A model generated the notes under the pieces. It was given only the letters and a program-made list of their open reading frames with translations, ran no database searches and was not told where the DNA came from. A stretch of DNA of 64,000 bases, from the NCBI RefSeq assembly GCF_011299555.1, contig NZ_CP049857.1:496001-560000 (forward strand). The letters run 5' to 3'. How positions within the stretch are numbered: the first letter of the stretch is position 1; every line of letters starts with the position of its first letter. The stretch is from Dysgonomonas sp. HDW5A (GTDB taxonomy: Bacteria > Bacteroidota > Bacteroidia > Bacteroidales > Dysgonomonadaceae). The translations under genes and the position numbers were made by a program. This document shows, one piece after another, positions 27,400-38,222 of this stretch.

Positions 27400-29685
27400 A
27401 TGAAAAAACTATTAACTATGCTTTTTTGCTGTGCCGCAATTAGTGTCGGAGCCCAGCAGAGCAGTACAAGAGATGTAAAAATGGATCGATTCATCGACGA
27501 TCTGATGAGTAAGATGACTCTCGAAGAGAAAATCGGACAGCTTAATCTACCCGGTGCAGGAGACATTACCACCGGTCAGGCTAAAAGCAGTGATATCGCA
27601 ACCAAGATCAAACAGGGTCAAGTTGGAGGTTTATTCAACATCAAGGGTGTTGAAAAAATCCGTGAAGTACAACGTGTAGCTGTAGAAGAAAGCCGCATGA
27701 AAATACCTATGATTTTCGGTATGGACGTTATTCACGGATACGAAACCGTATTTCCTATTCCATTAGGATTAGCTGCAACATGGGATTTGAAAGCAATAGA
27801 ACACTCAGCACGTATAGCAGCCACAGAAGCTAGTGCCGATGGTATATTCTGGACATTCAGCCCAATGGTTGATATCTCACGTGACCCACGTTGGGGACGT
27901 GTATCGGAAGGCAACGGAGAAGACCCTTTCTTAGGTGGAGCAATTGCGAAAGCAATGGTTCGCGGTTATCAGGGTGATAATACTTATTCTGACAATACTC
28001 ATATTATGGCTTGTGTAAAACACTATGCACTATATGGTGCAGGTGAAGCCGGACGTGATTATAACACGGTAGATATGAGCCGCAACCGTATGATGAATGA
28101 ATACATGTATCCATACAAGGCAGCAGTAGAAGCCGGTGTAGGTAGTGTTATGGCTTCATTCAACGAAGTAGACGGAGTGCCTGCAACTGCCAATAAATGG
28201 TTAATGACAGACGTACTTCGCAAGCAATGGGGATTCGAAGGTTTTGTTGTTACTGATTTTACAGGAATCAGCGAAATGATAGAACACGGTATCGGCGACT
28301 TACAAGAAGTATCGGCACGTGCCCTAAAAGCAGGTGTAGATATGGACATGGTAGCTGAAGGCTTTACTGGTACAATTGCGAAATCGTTGAAAGAAGGTAA
28401 AGTATCGCAAGCTGATATTGACCAGGCTTGTCGTCGTATACTTGAAGCCAAATATAAATTAGGCTTATTCAAAGATCCATACAAATATATGGATGTTAAG
28501 CGTCCTAAAAAAGAAATCTACACGGAAGCAAATCGTGCAGTAGCTCGTAAAATAGCTTCAGAAAGTTTCGTATTGTTGAAAAATGCAGGAAATGTTCTTC
28601 CTCTTAAAAAACAAGGAAAAATTGCAGTAGTAGGTCCATTGGCTAATACTCGCTCTAATATGCCCGGAACTTGGAGTGTAGCTGTTAATCTGGATAAACC
28701 TCAAACGGTTATCGAAGCTATGCAAGCTGTTGGTGGAAAGGATGTAAAAATAGTATATGCCAAAGGAAGCAACCTTACAGCTGATGCTAAACTGGAAGAA
28801 AATGCAACTATGTTTGGACGTACTCTAAACAGAGACAACCGTACTAAAGAAGAACTATTGAACGAAGCTCTTGAAGCATCTAAAGATGCAGATGTTATTG
28901 TTGCAGCATTAGGTGAATCTTCGGAGTTTAGTGGTGAAGCAAGTAGCCGTTCAAACATTGATATTCCTGATGTTCAAAAAGAACTATTGGCAGAACTTCT
29001 AAAAACAGGTAAACCAGTTGTACTAGTATTGTTCACAGGTCGCCCATTGACTCTTACTTGGGAAAACGAAAACGTACCCGCTATACTTAACGTATGGTTT
29101 GGTGGAAGTGAAGCTGCCCCTGCAATTGCAGACGTAGTATTCGGTGATGTTAACCCTAGCGGTAAACTGGTTGCCACTTTCCCACAAAATGTAGGTCAAA
29201 TTCCTCTTTTCTACAATCATAAAAACACAGGTCGTCCTTTGGCCGAAGGTAAATGGTTCGAGAAATTCCGTAGTAACTACATTGATGTTAGCAACGAACC
29301 TCTTTATCCATTCGGATACGGTTTGAGCTATACTCAATTTACATATGGCGATGTTGTTCTTAGCTCTGCTAATTTAGATCAAAACGGCGAACTGACTGCC
29401 AGCATTACTGTTACAAACAGCGGTAAATATGATGGAAAAGAAGTGGTGCAAATGTATATCCGCGATTTAGTGGGTAGCATAACCCGTCCGGTTAAAGAAT
29501 TAAAAGGTTTCGAGAAAATAGAATTAAAAGCAGGAGAAACTAAAACAGTTAGTTTCAAGATTACTCCTGAATTACTTAAATTCTATAACTACGATTTAGA
29601 ATATGTATTTGAACCCGGAGATTTTGATGTTATGATTGGTGGTAGCAGCCAAGATGTCAAGACAGCCAGATTCACTTTAAATTAA
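27400..29685 (+). CDS. bglX: GH3 beta-glucosidase, BglX-like
   Basis: A 761-residue periplasmic glycoside hydrolase family 3 enzyme. Signal peptide 1-19 is followed by the N-terminal barrel with D-V-I-H-G-Y, H-Y-A-L-Y-G-A-G-E-A-G-R-D-Y-N and the nucleophile Asp286 in G-F-V-V-T-D-F-T-G. The alpha/beta sandwich contains a candidate acid/base loop (L-G-E-S-S-E-F-S-G-E-A-S-S-R). The C-terminal fibronectin-III-like domain ends at 761. The domain order matches BglX-type exo-beta-glucosidases. Some Bacteroides homologues act on beta-1,2-linked glucose oligomers; the neighbouring GH144 gene favours that specificity here. Confidence 0.94.
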   Translation: MKKLLTMLFCCAAISVGAQQSSTRDVKMDRFIDDLMSKMTLEEKIGQLNLPGAGDITTGQAKSSDIATKIKQGQVGGLFNIKGVEKIREVQRVAVEESRMKIPMIFGMDVIHGYETVFPIPLGLAATWDLKAIEHSARIAATEASADGIFWTFSPMVDISRDPRWGRVSEGNGEDPFLGGAIAKAMVRGYQGDNTYSDNTHIMACVKHYALYGAGEAGRDYNTVDMSRNRMMNEYMYPYKAAVEAGVGSVMASFNEVDGVPATANKWLMTDVLRKQWGFEGFVVTDFTGISEMIEHGIGDLQEVSARALKAGVDMDMVAEGFTGTIAKSLKEGKVSQADIDQACRRILEAKYKLGLFKDPYKYMDVKRPKKEIYTEANRAVARKIASESFVLLKNAGNVLPLKKQGKIAVVGPLANTRSNMPGTWSVAVNLDKPQTVIEAMQAVGGKDVKIVYAKGSNLTADAKLEENATMFGRTLNRDNRTKEELLNEALEASKDADVIVAALGESSEFSGEASSRSNIDIPDVQKELLAELLKTGKPVVLVLFTGRPLTLTWENENVPAILNVWFGGSEAAPAIADVVFGDVNPSGKLVATFPQNVGQIPLFYNHKNTGRPLAEGKWFEKFRSNYIDVSNEPLYPFGYGLSYTQFTYGDVVLSSANLDQNGELTASITVTNSGKYDGKEVVQMYIRDLVGSITRPVKELKGFEKIELKAGETKTVSFKITPELLKFYNYDLEYVFEPGDFDVMIGGSSQDVKTARFTLN

Positions 29686-29713
29686 ACTGTTCTTAGGTTC
29701 TATAACGCCAAGT

Positions 29714-29751
29714 GAAAGAGGTTGTCAGAACAAATTCGGGCAATCTCTTTC
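29714..29751 (+). terminator. Hairpin after the GH3 gene
   Basis: GAAAGAGGTTG at 29714-29724 pairs with CAATCTCTTTC at 29741-29751 with one G-T pair. No clear T-run follows, so it may stabilise or process the mRNA rather than stop transcription. Confidence 0.45.
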
Positions 29752-29800
29752 CATATTTAAGCAACAGAACTTTTTTTATACTAACTAGAAAAATTATCTT

Positions 29801-31165
29801 ATGAAAAAGGTATTCACTCCGTTTATAATATTTAGTCTTGCACTGTTATTTACAAATTGTAAAAATAACAGCAATAATGCTCAAGACGCAATTGCGGAAA
29901 ATCCATCCGTAGAAATTAGTGACGAGGCTCTACTCGACAGTGTTCAACGACGCACTTTTAATTATTTCTGGGATGGTGCCGAACCAACCAGCGGTATGGC
30001 TCGTGAACGTTATCATGTGGATGGAGAATATCCTCAGAATGATGCAAACGTTGTTACTTCTGGAGGTAGCGGATTTGGTATCATGGCAATTATTGCCGGA
30101 ATAGATCGTGGTTATGTGACTCGCGAAGAAGGTGTAGCCAGAATGGACAAGATTGTAACTTTCTTGGAGAAAGCCGATAGTTTTCATGGAGTATTCCCTC
30201 ACTGGTGGTATGGCGAAACAGGTAAAGTCAGAGGTTTCAGCGACAAGGATAATGGTGGTGATCTAGTAGAAACATCATTCCTGATGCAAGGTCTTTTGGC
30301 TGCACATCAATACTATGTAAACGGATCGGATGCCGAAAAAGCAGTAGCTGCACGTATCGATAAATTATGGAAAGCAGTAGACTGGAACTGGCATCGTAAC
30401 GGAAAAAATGTACTATACTGGCACTGGAGTCCTGAGCATTCTTGGGAAATGAACTTTGCTATCCGCGGTTTCAACGAATGTTTAATTACATATATTCTTG
30501 CAGCAGCCTCTCCAACTCACGGAGTACCTGCACCTGTATATCACGAAGGTTGGGCCGAAAACGGAGCAATAGTAGATCCTCATACTGTAGAGGGTATTAA
30601 ACTTAACCTGCGCTACCAAGGAACAGAGGCCGGTCCTTTATTCTGGGCTCAATATTCTTTCTTAGGATTGAACCCTACAGATTTGAAAGACGATTATAGT
30701 GCCAACTATTTTGATGAAATGAAAAACTATACGCTTGTTAATCGTGCTTATTGTCTTCGCAATCCAAAAGGATATAAAGGATATGGTGAAAATGCATGGG
30801 GATTAACTGCCAGCTATTCTACCGTTGGATATGCTGCACATGAACCTTCCGAAAGAGGCGATCATGGGGTTATTACTCCAACCGCTGCTGTAGCTTCAAT
30901 TGTTTATACTCCCGAAGAATCGATGAAAGTAATACGCAATCTTTATTCGATGGGAGACAAAATGTGGGGTAAATATGGTTTCTACGATGCTTACAGCGAA
31001 ACAGACAACTGGTATCCTCAACGATATTTGGCTATCGACCAAGGTCCTATAGCTGTAATGATTGAGAACTACCGTACCCAATTACTTTGGAAATTATTTA
31101 TGAGTCATCCTGATGTTCAAAATGGTTTGAAAAAATTAAATTTCGGAAGTCCTTCTTTAAAATAA
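29801..31165 (+). CDS. GH144-type (glycoamylase-like fold) lipoprotein, probable beta-1,2-glucanase
   Basis: A 454-residue predicted lipoprotein (lipobox L-L-F-T-N-C near residue 20). The sequence follows the glycoamylase-like (Pfam Glycoamylase, GH144) pattern: Q-R-R-T-F-N-Y-F-W, V-T-S-G-G-S-G-F-G-I-M-A-I, H-W-W-Y-G-E-T-G, D-L-V-E-T-S-F-L-M-Q-G-L-L, W-H-W-S-P-E-H-S-W-E-M-N, Y-G-E-N-A-W-G-L-T-A-S and a C-terminal D-Q-G-P-I-A-V-M-I-E-N-Y-R. Characterised GH144 enzymes cut beta-1,2-glucans in endo or exo mode. It follows the GH3 gene, and lipidation suggests it is exposed on the cell surface or in the periplasm. Confidence 0.85.
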   Translation: MKKVFTPFIIFSLALLFTNCKNNSNNAQDAIAENPSVEISDEALLDSVQRRTFNYFWDGAEPTSGMARERYHVDGEYPQNDANVVTSGGSGFGIMAIIAGIDRGYVTREEGVARMDKIVTFLEKADSFHGVFPHWWYGETGKVRGFSDKDNGGDLVETSFLMQGLLAAHQYYVNGSDAEKAVAARIDKLWKAVDWNWHRNGKNVLYWHWSPEHSWEMNFAIRGFNECLITYILAAASPTHGVPAPVYHEGWAENGAIVDPHTVEGIKLNLRYQGTEAGPLFWAQYSFLGLNPTDLKDDYSANYFDEMKNYTLVNRAYCLRNPKGYKGYGENAWGLTASYSTVGYAAHEPSERGDHGVITPTAAVASIVYTPEESMKVIRNLYSMGDKMWGKYGFYDAYSETDNWYPQRYLAIDQGPIAVMIENYRTQLLWKLFMSHPDVQNGLKKLNFGSPSLK

Positions 31166-31178
31166 TAAGTGTAAAATA

Positions 31179-31216
31179 ATAGAGAGCTTGTATTTACAAC
31201 AGGCTCTCTATCTTAT
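31179..31216 (+). terminator. Hairpin after the GH144 gene
   Basis: ATAGAGAGC at 31179-31187 pairs with GCTCTCTAT at 31203-31211, followed by CTTATT. It is a moderate intercistronic terminator candidate. Confidence 0.6.
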
Positions 31217-31240
31217 TAAATAATATATCTAACCTCTATC

Positions 31241-32995
31241 ATGAAAATATTAAAATACGCTATACTATCCATACTCTGCATATTGGGAGCGAATACCTAT
31301 GCACAGCAGAAAACATATTGTAATCCTATTAATATTGATTATGGATATTGTCCGATCCCTAACTTCACGGAATGGGGAAAACACCGTACCTCTGCCGATC
31401 CTGCCATTGTGAATTACAAAGGCGATTACTATCTTTTTTCTACTAATCAGACCGGATACTGGTGGAGCAGCGATATGCTGAACTGGAATTTCGTTTCCCG
31501 CCCTTTCCTTACAGAAGAAGCAATAGAGCAAACTCCTAATAAATGGGACGACCTTTGTGCTCCGGCTGCATGGACAATGGGAGATACTCTGGTAGTTTTC
31601 GGATCTACTTACTCTCGTATATTTCCAATCTGGATAAGTACCGATCCTAAGAATAACAAATGGGAAAAAGCTGTCGAGCATTTCGATATCGGAGGTTGGG
31701 ATCCTGCATTCTTTACCGATGACGATGGTAAACTCTATATGTATAACGGTAGCAGTAACGTATATCCATTGTATGGAATCGAATTGGACAGGAAAACATT
31801 CCAACCGATAGGAACCCGTAAAGAGTTACTCTTAACTGATGGGGATAGAATAGGATGGCATCGTTTTGGAGAACACATGGATAATACTTTCCTTAAACCA
31901 TTTATGGAAGGTGCGTGGATGACCAAACACGATGGTAAATACTATCTGCAATGGGGAGGTCCCGGAACCGAATTCAGCCATTATGCCGATGGTTATGCTG
32001 TAAGCGACAGTCCTCTCGGATTCTTCGAACATGCATCATTGCCATTAAGTATGAAAGCCGGTGGTTTTATTCGCGGAGCAGGTCATGGTGCTACTTTCCA
32101 AGACCGTTGGAATAATTACTGGCATACATCGACTATGGTTATCAATGTAAAGAATAACTTCGAACGCCGTATCGGAATATGGCCTGCCGGATTCGACAGC
32201 GAAGGCAATATGTATTGCAATACTGCATTTGGAGATTATCCTCACTATATACCAACAGGAGAAGCCGATCACTTGAAAAGCCAGTTTACCGGATGGATGC
32301 TTTTAAATTATAATAAGCCTGTGCAGGTTTCATCTACTTTAGGTACGCATTATGCCAATAATATTGTAGACGAAAATATCAAAACTTACTGGAGTGCTAA
32401 AAGTGCCGACAAAGGTGAGTGGCTGATTTCGGATTTAGGTGAAGTTTCGACAGTATATGCCATACAAATAAATTATGCTGACCAAGATGTCGAATTTATG
32501 GGAAAAACTTTAGGTAAATTTCATCAATATAAAGTATATTCGTCTCTAGATGGAAAAAAATGGGATGTACTCATAGATAAGAGCAACAATAAAACGGATG
32601 TTCCTCATGACTATGTAGAATTAGAGAAGCCCGTTAAAGCCCGTTACGTAAAACTCGAAAACATACACATGCCTACAGGTAAATTTGCCATTTCGGGATT
32701 CCGTGTATTCGGATTCGGTGCCGGCGAGAAACCTGCTCCTGTTGAACAGTTCATGGTATTACGTACCGAAACGGATAAACGCAGTGCTTGGTTGAAATGG
32801 AAACCGGTAGAAGGTGCATATGCGTATAATATCTATATCGGAATAGAACCCGACAAATTATATAGCAGCGTAATGGTTCACAATACAAACGAGTATTATT
32901 ATGCAGGGATGGATAGAACCAAACCTTACTATTTTGCGATTGAAGCCATTAACGAAAACGGCACATCGACTTGGACCAGAGGCGAAGCTAAGTAA
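31241..32995 (+). CDS. GH43-like five-bladed propeller protein with discoidin and fibronectin-III domains
   Basis: A 584-residue exported protein. Signal peptide 1-21 is followed by a GH43-like catalytic propeller (about 40-340) with the probable general base Asp53 in S-A-D-P-A-I, G-G-W-D-P-A-F-F, and the probable acid glutamate in M-E-G-A-W-M-T-K. A discoidin (F5/8 type C) carbohydrate-binding domain follows at about 360-485 (N-I-V-D-E-N-I-K-T-Y-W-S-A, R-Y-V-K-L-E-N-I-H). A fibronectin-III domain closes the protein (W-L-K-W-K-P-V-E-G-A-Y-A-Y-N-I-Y). The substrate cannot be read from sequence; GH43-like enzymes cleave arabinosyl, xylosyl or galactosyl units. It may remove a side group from the locus substrate. 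Confidence 0.85.
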   Translation: MKILKYAILSILCILGANTYAQQKTYCNPINIDYGYCPIPNFTEWGKHRTSADPAIVNYKGDYYLFSTNQTGYWWSSDMLNWNFVSRPFLTEEAIEQTPNKWDDLCAPAAWTMGDTLVVFGSTYSRIFPIWISTDPKNNKWEKAVEHFDIGGWDPAFFTDDDGKLYMYNGSSNVYPLYGIELDRKTFQPIGTRKELLLTDGDRIGWHRFGEHMDNTFLKPFMEGAWMTKHDGKYYLQWGGPGTEFSHYADGYAVSDSPLGFFEHASLPLSMKAGGFIRGAGHGATFQDRWNNYWHTSTMVINVKNNFERRIGIWPAGFDSEGNMYCNTAFGDYPHYIPTGEADHLKSQFTGWMLLNYNKPVQVSSTLGTHYANNIVDENIKTYWSAKSADKGEWLISDLGEVSTVYAIQINYADQDVEFMGKTLGKFHQYKVYSSLDGKKWDVLIDKSNNKTDVPHDYVELEKPVKARYVKLENIHMPTGKFAISGFRVFGFGAGEKPAPVEQFMVLRTETDKRSAWLKWKPVEGAYAYNIYIGIEPDKLYSSVMVHNTNEYYYAGMDRTKPYYFAIEAINENGTSTWTRGEAK

Positions 32996-33012
32996 AGGTT
33001 ATAGACCTTTTA
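32993..33012 (+). repeat. Intergenic palindromic element, copy 4 (diverged)
   Basis: TAAAGGT-TATAG-ACCTTTTA forms a palindrome overlapping the TAA stop of the GH43-like gene. The arms are AGGT/ACCT rather than AGGTC/GACCT, and the tail is not conserved. Confidence 0.45.
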
Positions 33013-33052
33013 CTAGTCTAGTGAATTATTGAGATCTTTAACTATTGACAAT

Positions 33053-33817
33053 ATGAAATCGAAACTATTAATTGTATTCTTATTTTTATGTTCTGCTCTT
33101 ACTTATGCACAGTTTGAGTCTGCCAGCTATATGATCAACGGATATACTATTCCCTATCAGGTTATGTTTCCCAAAGATTATGACGCAACTAAACAATACC
33201 CTCTTTTGGTATTCCTCCATGGTGCGGGTGAGCGTGGCAGTGACAATGAAAAACAGCTTACTCATGGTAAAGATTTTATGATTGATCATTTTCAAGCTGA
33301 ATATCCTGCAATAGTTATTGCTCCACAATGCCCCGAAGAAACCTATTGGTCTAATGTAGAGAAACAAACTTTAGGCAATAAAACCACATTTACATTCGGG
33401 TTGTCAGATAAAGCCACCCCTTCGATGGAAACTTTGGTTTATCTGATAACGAACTGGATCAACTCCGGAAAGGTCGATCAAAGTAAAGTATATGTAGGAG
33501 GTCTTTCGATGGGCAGTATGGGTACATACGAACTTTTGTGGCGTATGCCCAATACCTTCGCTGCCGCTTTTGCCATATGTGGAGGCGGTGATGTTTCGAA
33601 GGTTCAATACTATACCAAGAATACAGCTCTCTGGATATTTCACGGATCGGCAGACAGTGTAGTGCCCGTACAATTTTCACAACAGATGTACGAAGCTCTC
33701 AAATCGGCAGGAAACGAAGTAAAATATACAGAGTATCCGGATGTTAATCATGGCAGTTGGATAAATGTATTTCAGAATAAAGAACTAGTTCCATGGCTGC
33801 TAAGCCATAAAAAATGA
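33053..33817 (+). CDS. Exported alpha/beta-hydrolase, probable carbohydrate esterase
   Basis: A 254-residue exported hydrolase when started at the ATG at 33053, which places the signal peptide (1-20, ending T-Y-A-Q) at the N-terminus; the nine-residue longer reading has no such feature. The catalytic triad is probably Ser152 in G-G-L-S-M-G-S, Asp201 in H-G-S-A-D-S-V-V-P and His233 in D-V-N-H-G-S-W. The oxyanion region is F-L-H-G-A-G-E-R-G-S-D. It resembles poly-domain phospholipase/carboxylesterase and CE1-like enzymes found in glycan loci. It is the last gene of the locus, before a strong terminator, and may remove ester groups from the substrate. Confidence 0.87.
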   Translation: MKSKLLIVFLFLCSALTYAQFESASYMINGYTIPYQVMFPKDYDATKQYPLLVFLHGAGERGSDNEKQLTHGKDFMIDHFQAEYPAIVIAPQCPEETYWSNVEKQTLGNKTTFTFGLSDKATPSMETLVYLITNWINSGKVDQSKVYVGGLSMGSMGTYELLWRMPNTFAAAFAICGGGDVSKVQYYTKNTALWIFHGSADSVVPVQFSQQMYEALKSAGNEVKYTEYPDVNHGSWINVFQNKELVPWLLSHKK

Positions 33818-33838
33818 TTCTTCATAGAAAATCAGATT

Positions 33839-33876
33839 AAGAGTCTTTGGGATGAGAATTCCAAAGACTCTTTTTT
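33839..33876 (+). terminator. Terminator of the polysaccharide utilisation locus
   Basis: AAGAGTCTTTGG at 33839-33850 pairs with CCAAAGACTCTT at 33861-33872 and runs into T's. It defines the 3' end of the locus. Confidence 0.9.
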
Positions 33877-33881
33877 ATTCG

Positions 33882-33889
33882 TATCTTTG
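33882..33889 (+). promoter_or_regulatory. -7 box for the phosphopantetheinyl transferase gene
   Basis: TATCTTTG matches TAnnTTTG exactly, 21 bases before the ATG, just downstream of the preceding terminator. The leader would be short, about 15 bases. Confidence 0.5.
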
Positions 33890-33910
33890 TCTTGCTAAAA
33901 ATAGTATCGA

Positions 33911-34528
33911 ATGCTTATCTATACAGAAGAAAATAAGGGTTGTAAGTGGGGAATCTGGAAGATGGAAGAAACTCCCGAACTTTTATTATCTCAATTAACG
34001 AATAAAGAGGATCTGATTCGTTTTATTGATACTACAACTTCTCCTGCAAGAGTTCTTGAACGAATTTCGGTAAGAGTACTTCTCAAAACACTTCTCGGAG
34101 AAGAGAAAACAATAAGCTACCAATCGAATGGAAAACCGTACTTCGAAGACCGTTCTGTAAACATATCCATTTCGCATACAAAAGATTATGTAGCGATTAT
34201 ACTTTCGCAGTCGCCCCTATTAGGTATCGATATAGAGTATACTTCAGACCGGGTAAGACGTATTCGTTCGAGGTTTATATCTGATGTGGAATACATTAAC
34301 CCTGAAAACGAAACATTACATTTACTACTTCATTGGTCAGCTAAAGAAACTATGTATAAGGCGTTGAGCCGTGAAAAAATCGACTTGAAGAATAATTTCC
34401 ACATTAAGAAATTCATCCCGCAAAACCAAGGTTACTTCGAAGCACAGGAAACATTTACGGAAGATAGCCTCAACTTCCGGATTCAATACATTGTAACTGA
34501 TGATTATGTAGTTACATATACGCTATAA
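33911..34528 (+). CDS. 4'-phosphopantetheinyl transferase superfamily protein
   Basis: A 205-residue Sfp-type enzyme that moves 4'-phosphopantetheine from CoA to carrier proteins. The family motifs are present: G-K-P-Y-F near residue 77, S-I-S-H-T-K-D-Y, the magnesium-binding G-I-D-I-E-Y, and W-S-A-K-E-T-M-Y-K-A-L. Its length matches Sfp-like rather than AcpS-like members. No carrier protein or synthase lies nearby, so the target is unknown; fatty-acid acyl carrier protein is the default candidate. Confidence 0.9.
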   Translation: MLIYTEENKGCKWGIWKMEETPELLLSQLTNKEDLIRFIDTTTSPARVLERISVRVLLKTLLGEEKTISYQSNGKPYFEDRSVNISISHTKDYVAIILSQSPLLGIDIEYTSDRVRRIRSRFISDVEYINPENETLHLLLHWSAKETMYKALSREKIDLKNNFHIKKFIPQNQGYFEAQETFTEDSLNFRIQYIVTDDYVVTYTL

Positions 34529-34553
34529 ACAGGGAGCTAACTGCGCATTTTGA

Positions 34554-35042
34554 TTACACATGGATTTGGCATAACTCATGGATCTCGTTTATATGGAGAT
34601 GCAAATGAGGCAGATAATCTTCTATCATACTCCTCAAAGATATCTTATCTCCGAATGTATTCAGCCATTCATTATTTAATTTACTCTGATCTACATGGTT
34701 GATTACATGAATAACATGCAGGTTAGAATATTTCCAAAGTTGAATTAAATTATTCCAGTTTTCTGTCTGATAGTTTTGAATAGCTATCCATCTATCATTA
34801 TTTCCAAGATTGGCATAATCGGGAAAGATCAGCGGACTTGGTTGGTTTTGCAAATGTATAATACGATGGGTATTGTTAGAAGCCGAATCAATTAAATGCC
34901 CAAGTATCTGTTTGATTGTTCTATTCTGCTTATTGAACCTTGAGGCTACAACATCCTCACTTAAAGAACTCAATAGAGGTTCTTCACGCTCTAAAACCTG
35001 TATGATACCATTCGTAGTTTGAGAAAAATCGACTCTTGACAT
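34554..35042 (-). CDS. DinB-like four-helix protein
   Basis: A 162-residue helical cytoplasmic protein resembling the DinB/DfsA-like metalloenzyme superfamily. It has an N-terminal helix with Q-T-T-N-G-I-I-Q-V-L, then I-K-Q-I-L-G-H-L-I-D-S-A with a likely metal-ligand His near 49, and a C-terminal L-P-H-L-H-L-H-I-N-E-I cluster. Members bind divalent metals and some transfer thiols; no activity can be assigned here. It is convergent with the phosphopantetheinyl transferase gene, 25 bases away. Confidence 0.75.
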   Translation of the reverse strand: MSRVDFSQTTNGIIQVLEREEPLLSSLSEDVVASRFNKQNRTIKQILGHLIDSASNNTHRIIHLQNQPSPLIFPDYANLGNNDRWIAIQNYQTENWNNLIQLWKYSNLHVIHVINHVDQSKLNNEWLNTFGDKISLRSMIEDYLPHLHLHINEIHELCQIHV

Positions 35043-35110
35043 AATAATAGAACTTTAATTGTTTATATAATTATTCGCTATTTGCTTCAAATAATCCCAA
35101 CATTATCAAT

Positions 35111-35140
35111 TAAGATACGAGACCTTTTTATTGCTTCTTG
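35111..35140 (+). repeat. Intergenic palindromic element, copy 5 (left arm degraded)
   Basis: TAAGATACGAGACCT followed by TTTTTATTGCTTCTTG aligns with the copy at 39114, but the left arm has changed so that the palindrome is broken. Confidence 0.5.
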
Positions 35141-35414
35141 TTTATCTATATTATAAAGAAATAGGAATGATTGAGAATAGCAAAATAAAAACAATACAAA
35201 AAAGTGTCACTTTTGTAACCTTTGTAACCTTTTCGATACTTTTCTGCTGATTATAAACAATTTACGAAATACAGAAAAGTAACACTTTTGAGACGAATTT
35301 GTACTCCAATTGTATAGTATGTAGTATATAATTGTCACCTTTATGCAACGAGTGTCACCTAAAATGTTTTATGGGCTATCCATATTTTGCATACCCATCA
35401 GCATTTCTAATTAA

Positions 35415-37451
<2,037 letters not shown>

Positions 37452-37454
<3 letters not shown>

Positions 37455-37494
37455 GGTCTGAGATCCTATTCTTACTTTGGCAAGTATGACTGCA
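37452..37494 (+). repeat. Intergenic palindromic element, copy 6
   Basis: TAAGGTC-TGA-GATCCT begins with the TAA stop of ligA, followed by CTTACTTTGGCAAGTATGAC. The right arm carries one change (GATCCT). Confidence 0.6.
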
Positions 37495-37542
37495 ATAGCC
37501 GGCTATAATTGTAAAGTTTATCATTAAACACTTAATTTATAT

Positions 37543-38064
37543 ATGCTTGATTATTTTTTACGAAGAAGTATAAAATCAGAATTAAACAATAACAATCGGA
37601 AACATACTTTCCTCAACTTTGAGGGAATTAAAAATGTACTTGTCTTATTCGATATACAAGACTGGGAAATAGTATCTCCTATTATCGAAGATCTTGTACA
37701 ACACGGAAAATATGTGATGGCGTGGACTATAAAACCCAAGCCAATACAAGGACAAACACTTCCTGCCAATCTTCCACAGAATGTCAGGGTTGTCGATACT
37801 CAAAAAGACCTCGATTGGAAACGCTTAATTCGCCCTGCCATACTTGCTGAGTTTGATAATCTTAAATACGATACTTTTCTTGATTTATCCTTAGAGCCAA
37901 ATGATTACAGCAAACTACTACTTGTGCGTAATAAGAGTAACTTTTGCTTAGGCTTTACTAAGAGAGAAGAAAAGTTATATGATTTTACGATACTCAAAGA
38001 AGATGATCAAAGCTTATTTGAAGCTTATGAACAACTCAAAATTTATCTGGCTCATATAAAATAG
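37543..38064 (+). CDS. DUF6913-like conserved protein
   Basis: A 173-residue cytoplasmic protein without a signal peptide. It alternates short strands and helices (V-L-V-L-F-D-I, V-M-A-W-T-I-K-P-K-P, Y-D-T-F-L-D-L-S-L-E, F-C-L-G-F-T-K-R-E-E-K-L-Y-D-F), suggesting a Rossmann-like fold. Similar proteins occur between ligA and dapA in other Bacteroidales, from memory of gene order. No catalytic motif is visible and the function is unknown. Confidence 0.7.
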   Translation: MLDYFLRRSIKSELNNNNRKHTFLNFEGIKNVLVLFDIQDWEIVSPIIEDLVQHGKYVMAWTIKPKPIQGQTLPANLPQNVRVVDTQKDLDWKRLIRPAILAEFDNLKYDTFLDLSLEPNDYSKLLLVRNKSNFCLGFTKREEKLYDFTILKEDDQSLFEAYEQLKIYLAHIK

Positions 38065-38222
38065 GTTCTTTTAAACTTTTCACTTTTCGGGCTAGATAGG
38101 CTAAGCACTGGTACCAAAACAATAAAAAGGGAAATATAGTATTTTACAGTAGTTAAAATTGTTTATCTTTACGTCAAACTTTAAGAAAGAAGATCAGCAA
38201 GATAAAAGATTGAATTGAACTT

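Noticed and set aside
31265-31804. A 179-residue minus-strand frame inside the GH43-like gene
   Set aside because: It lies fully within a well-supported gene on the other strand and its translation shows no domain or signal peptide.
31241-33817. T9SS sorting domains on the enzymes of the glycan locus
   Set aside because: The C-termini end in fibronectin-III, hydrolase or catalytic-domain sequence; only the protein at 11811-13106 has a type B sorting domain.
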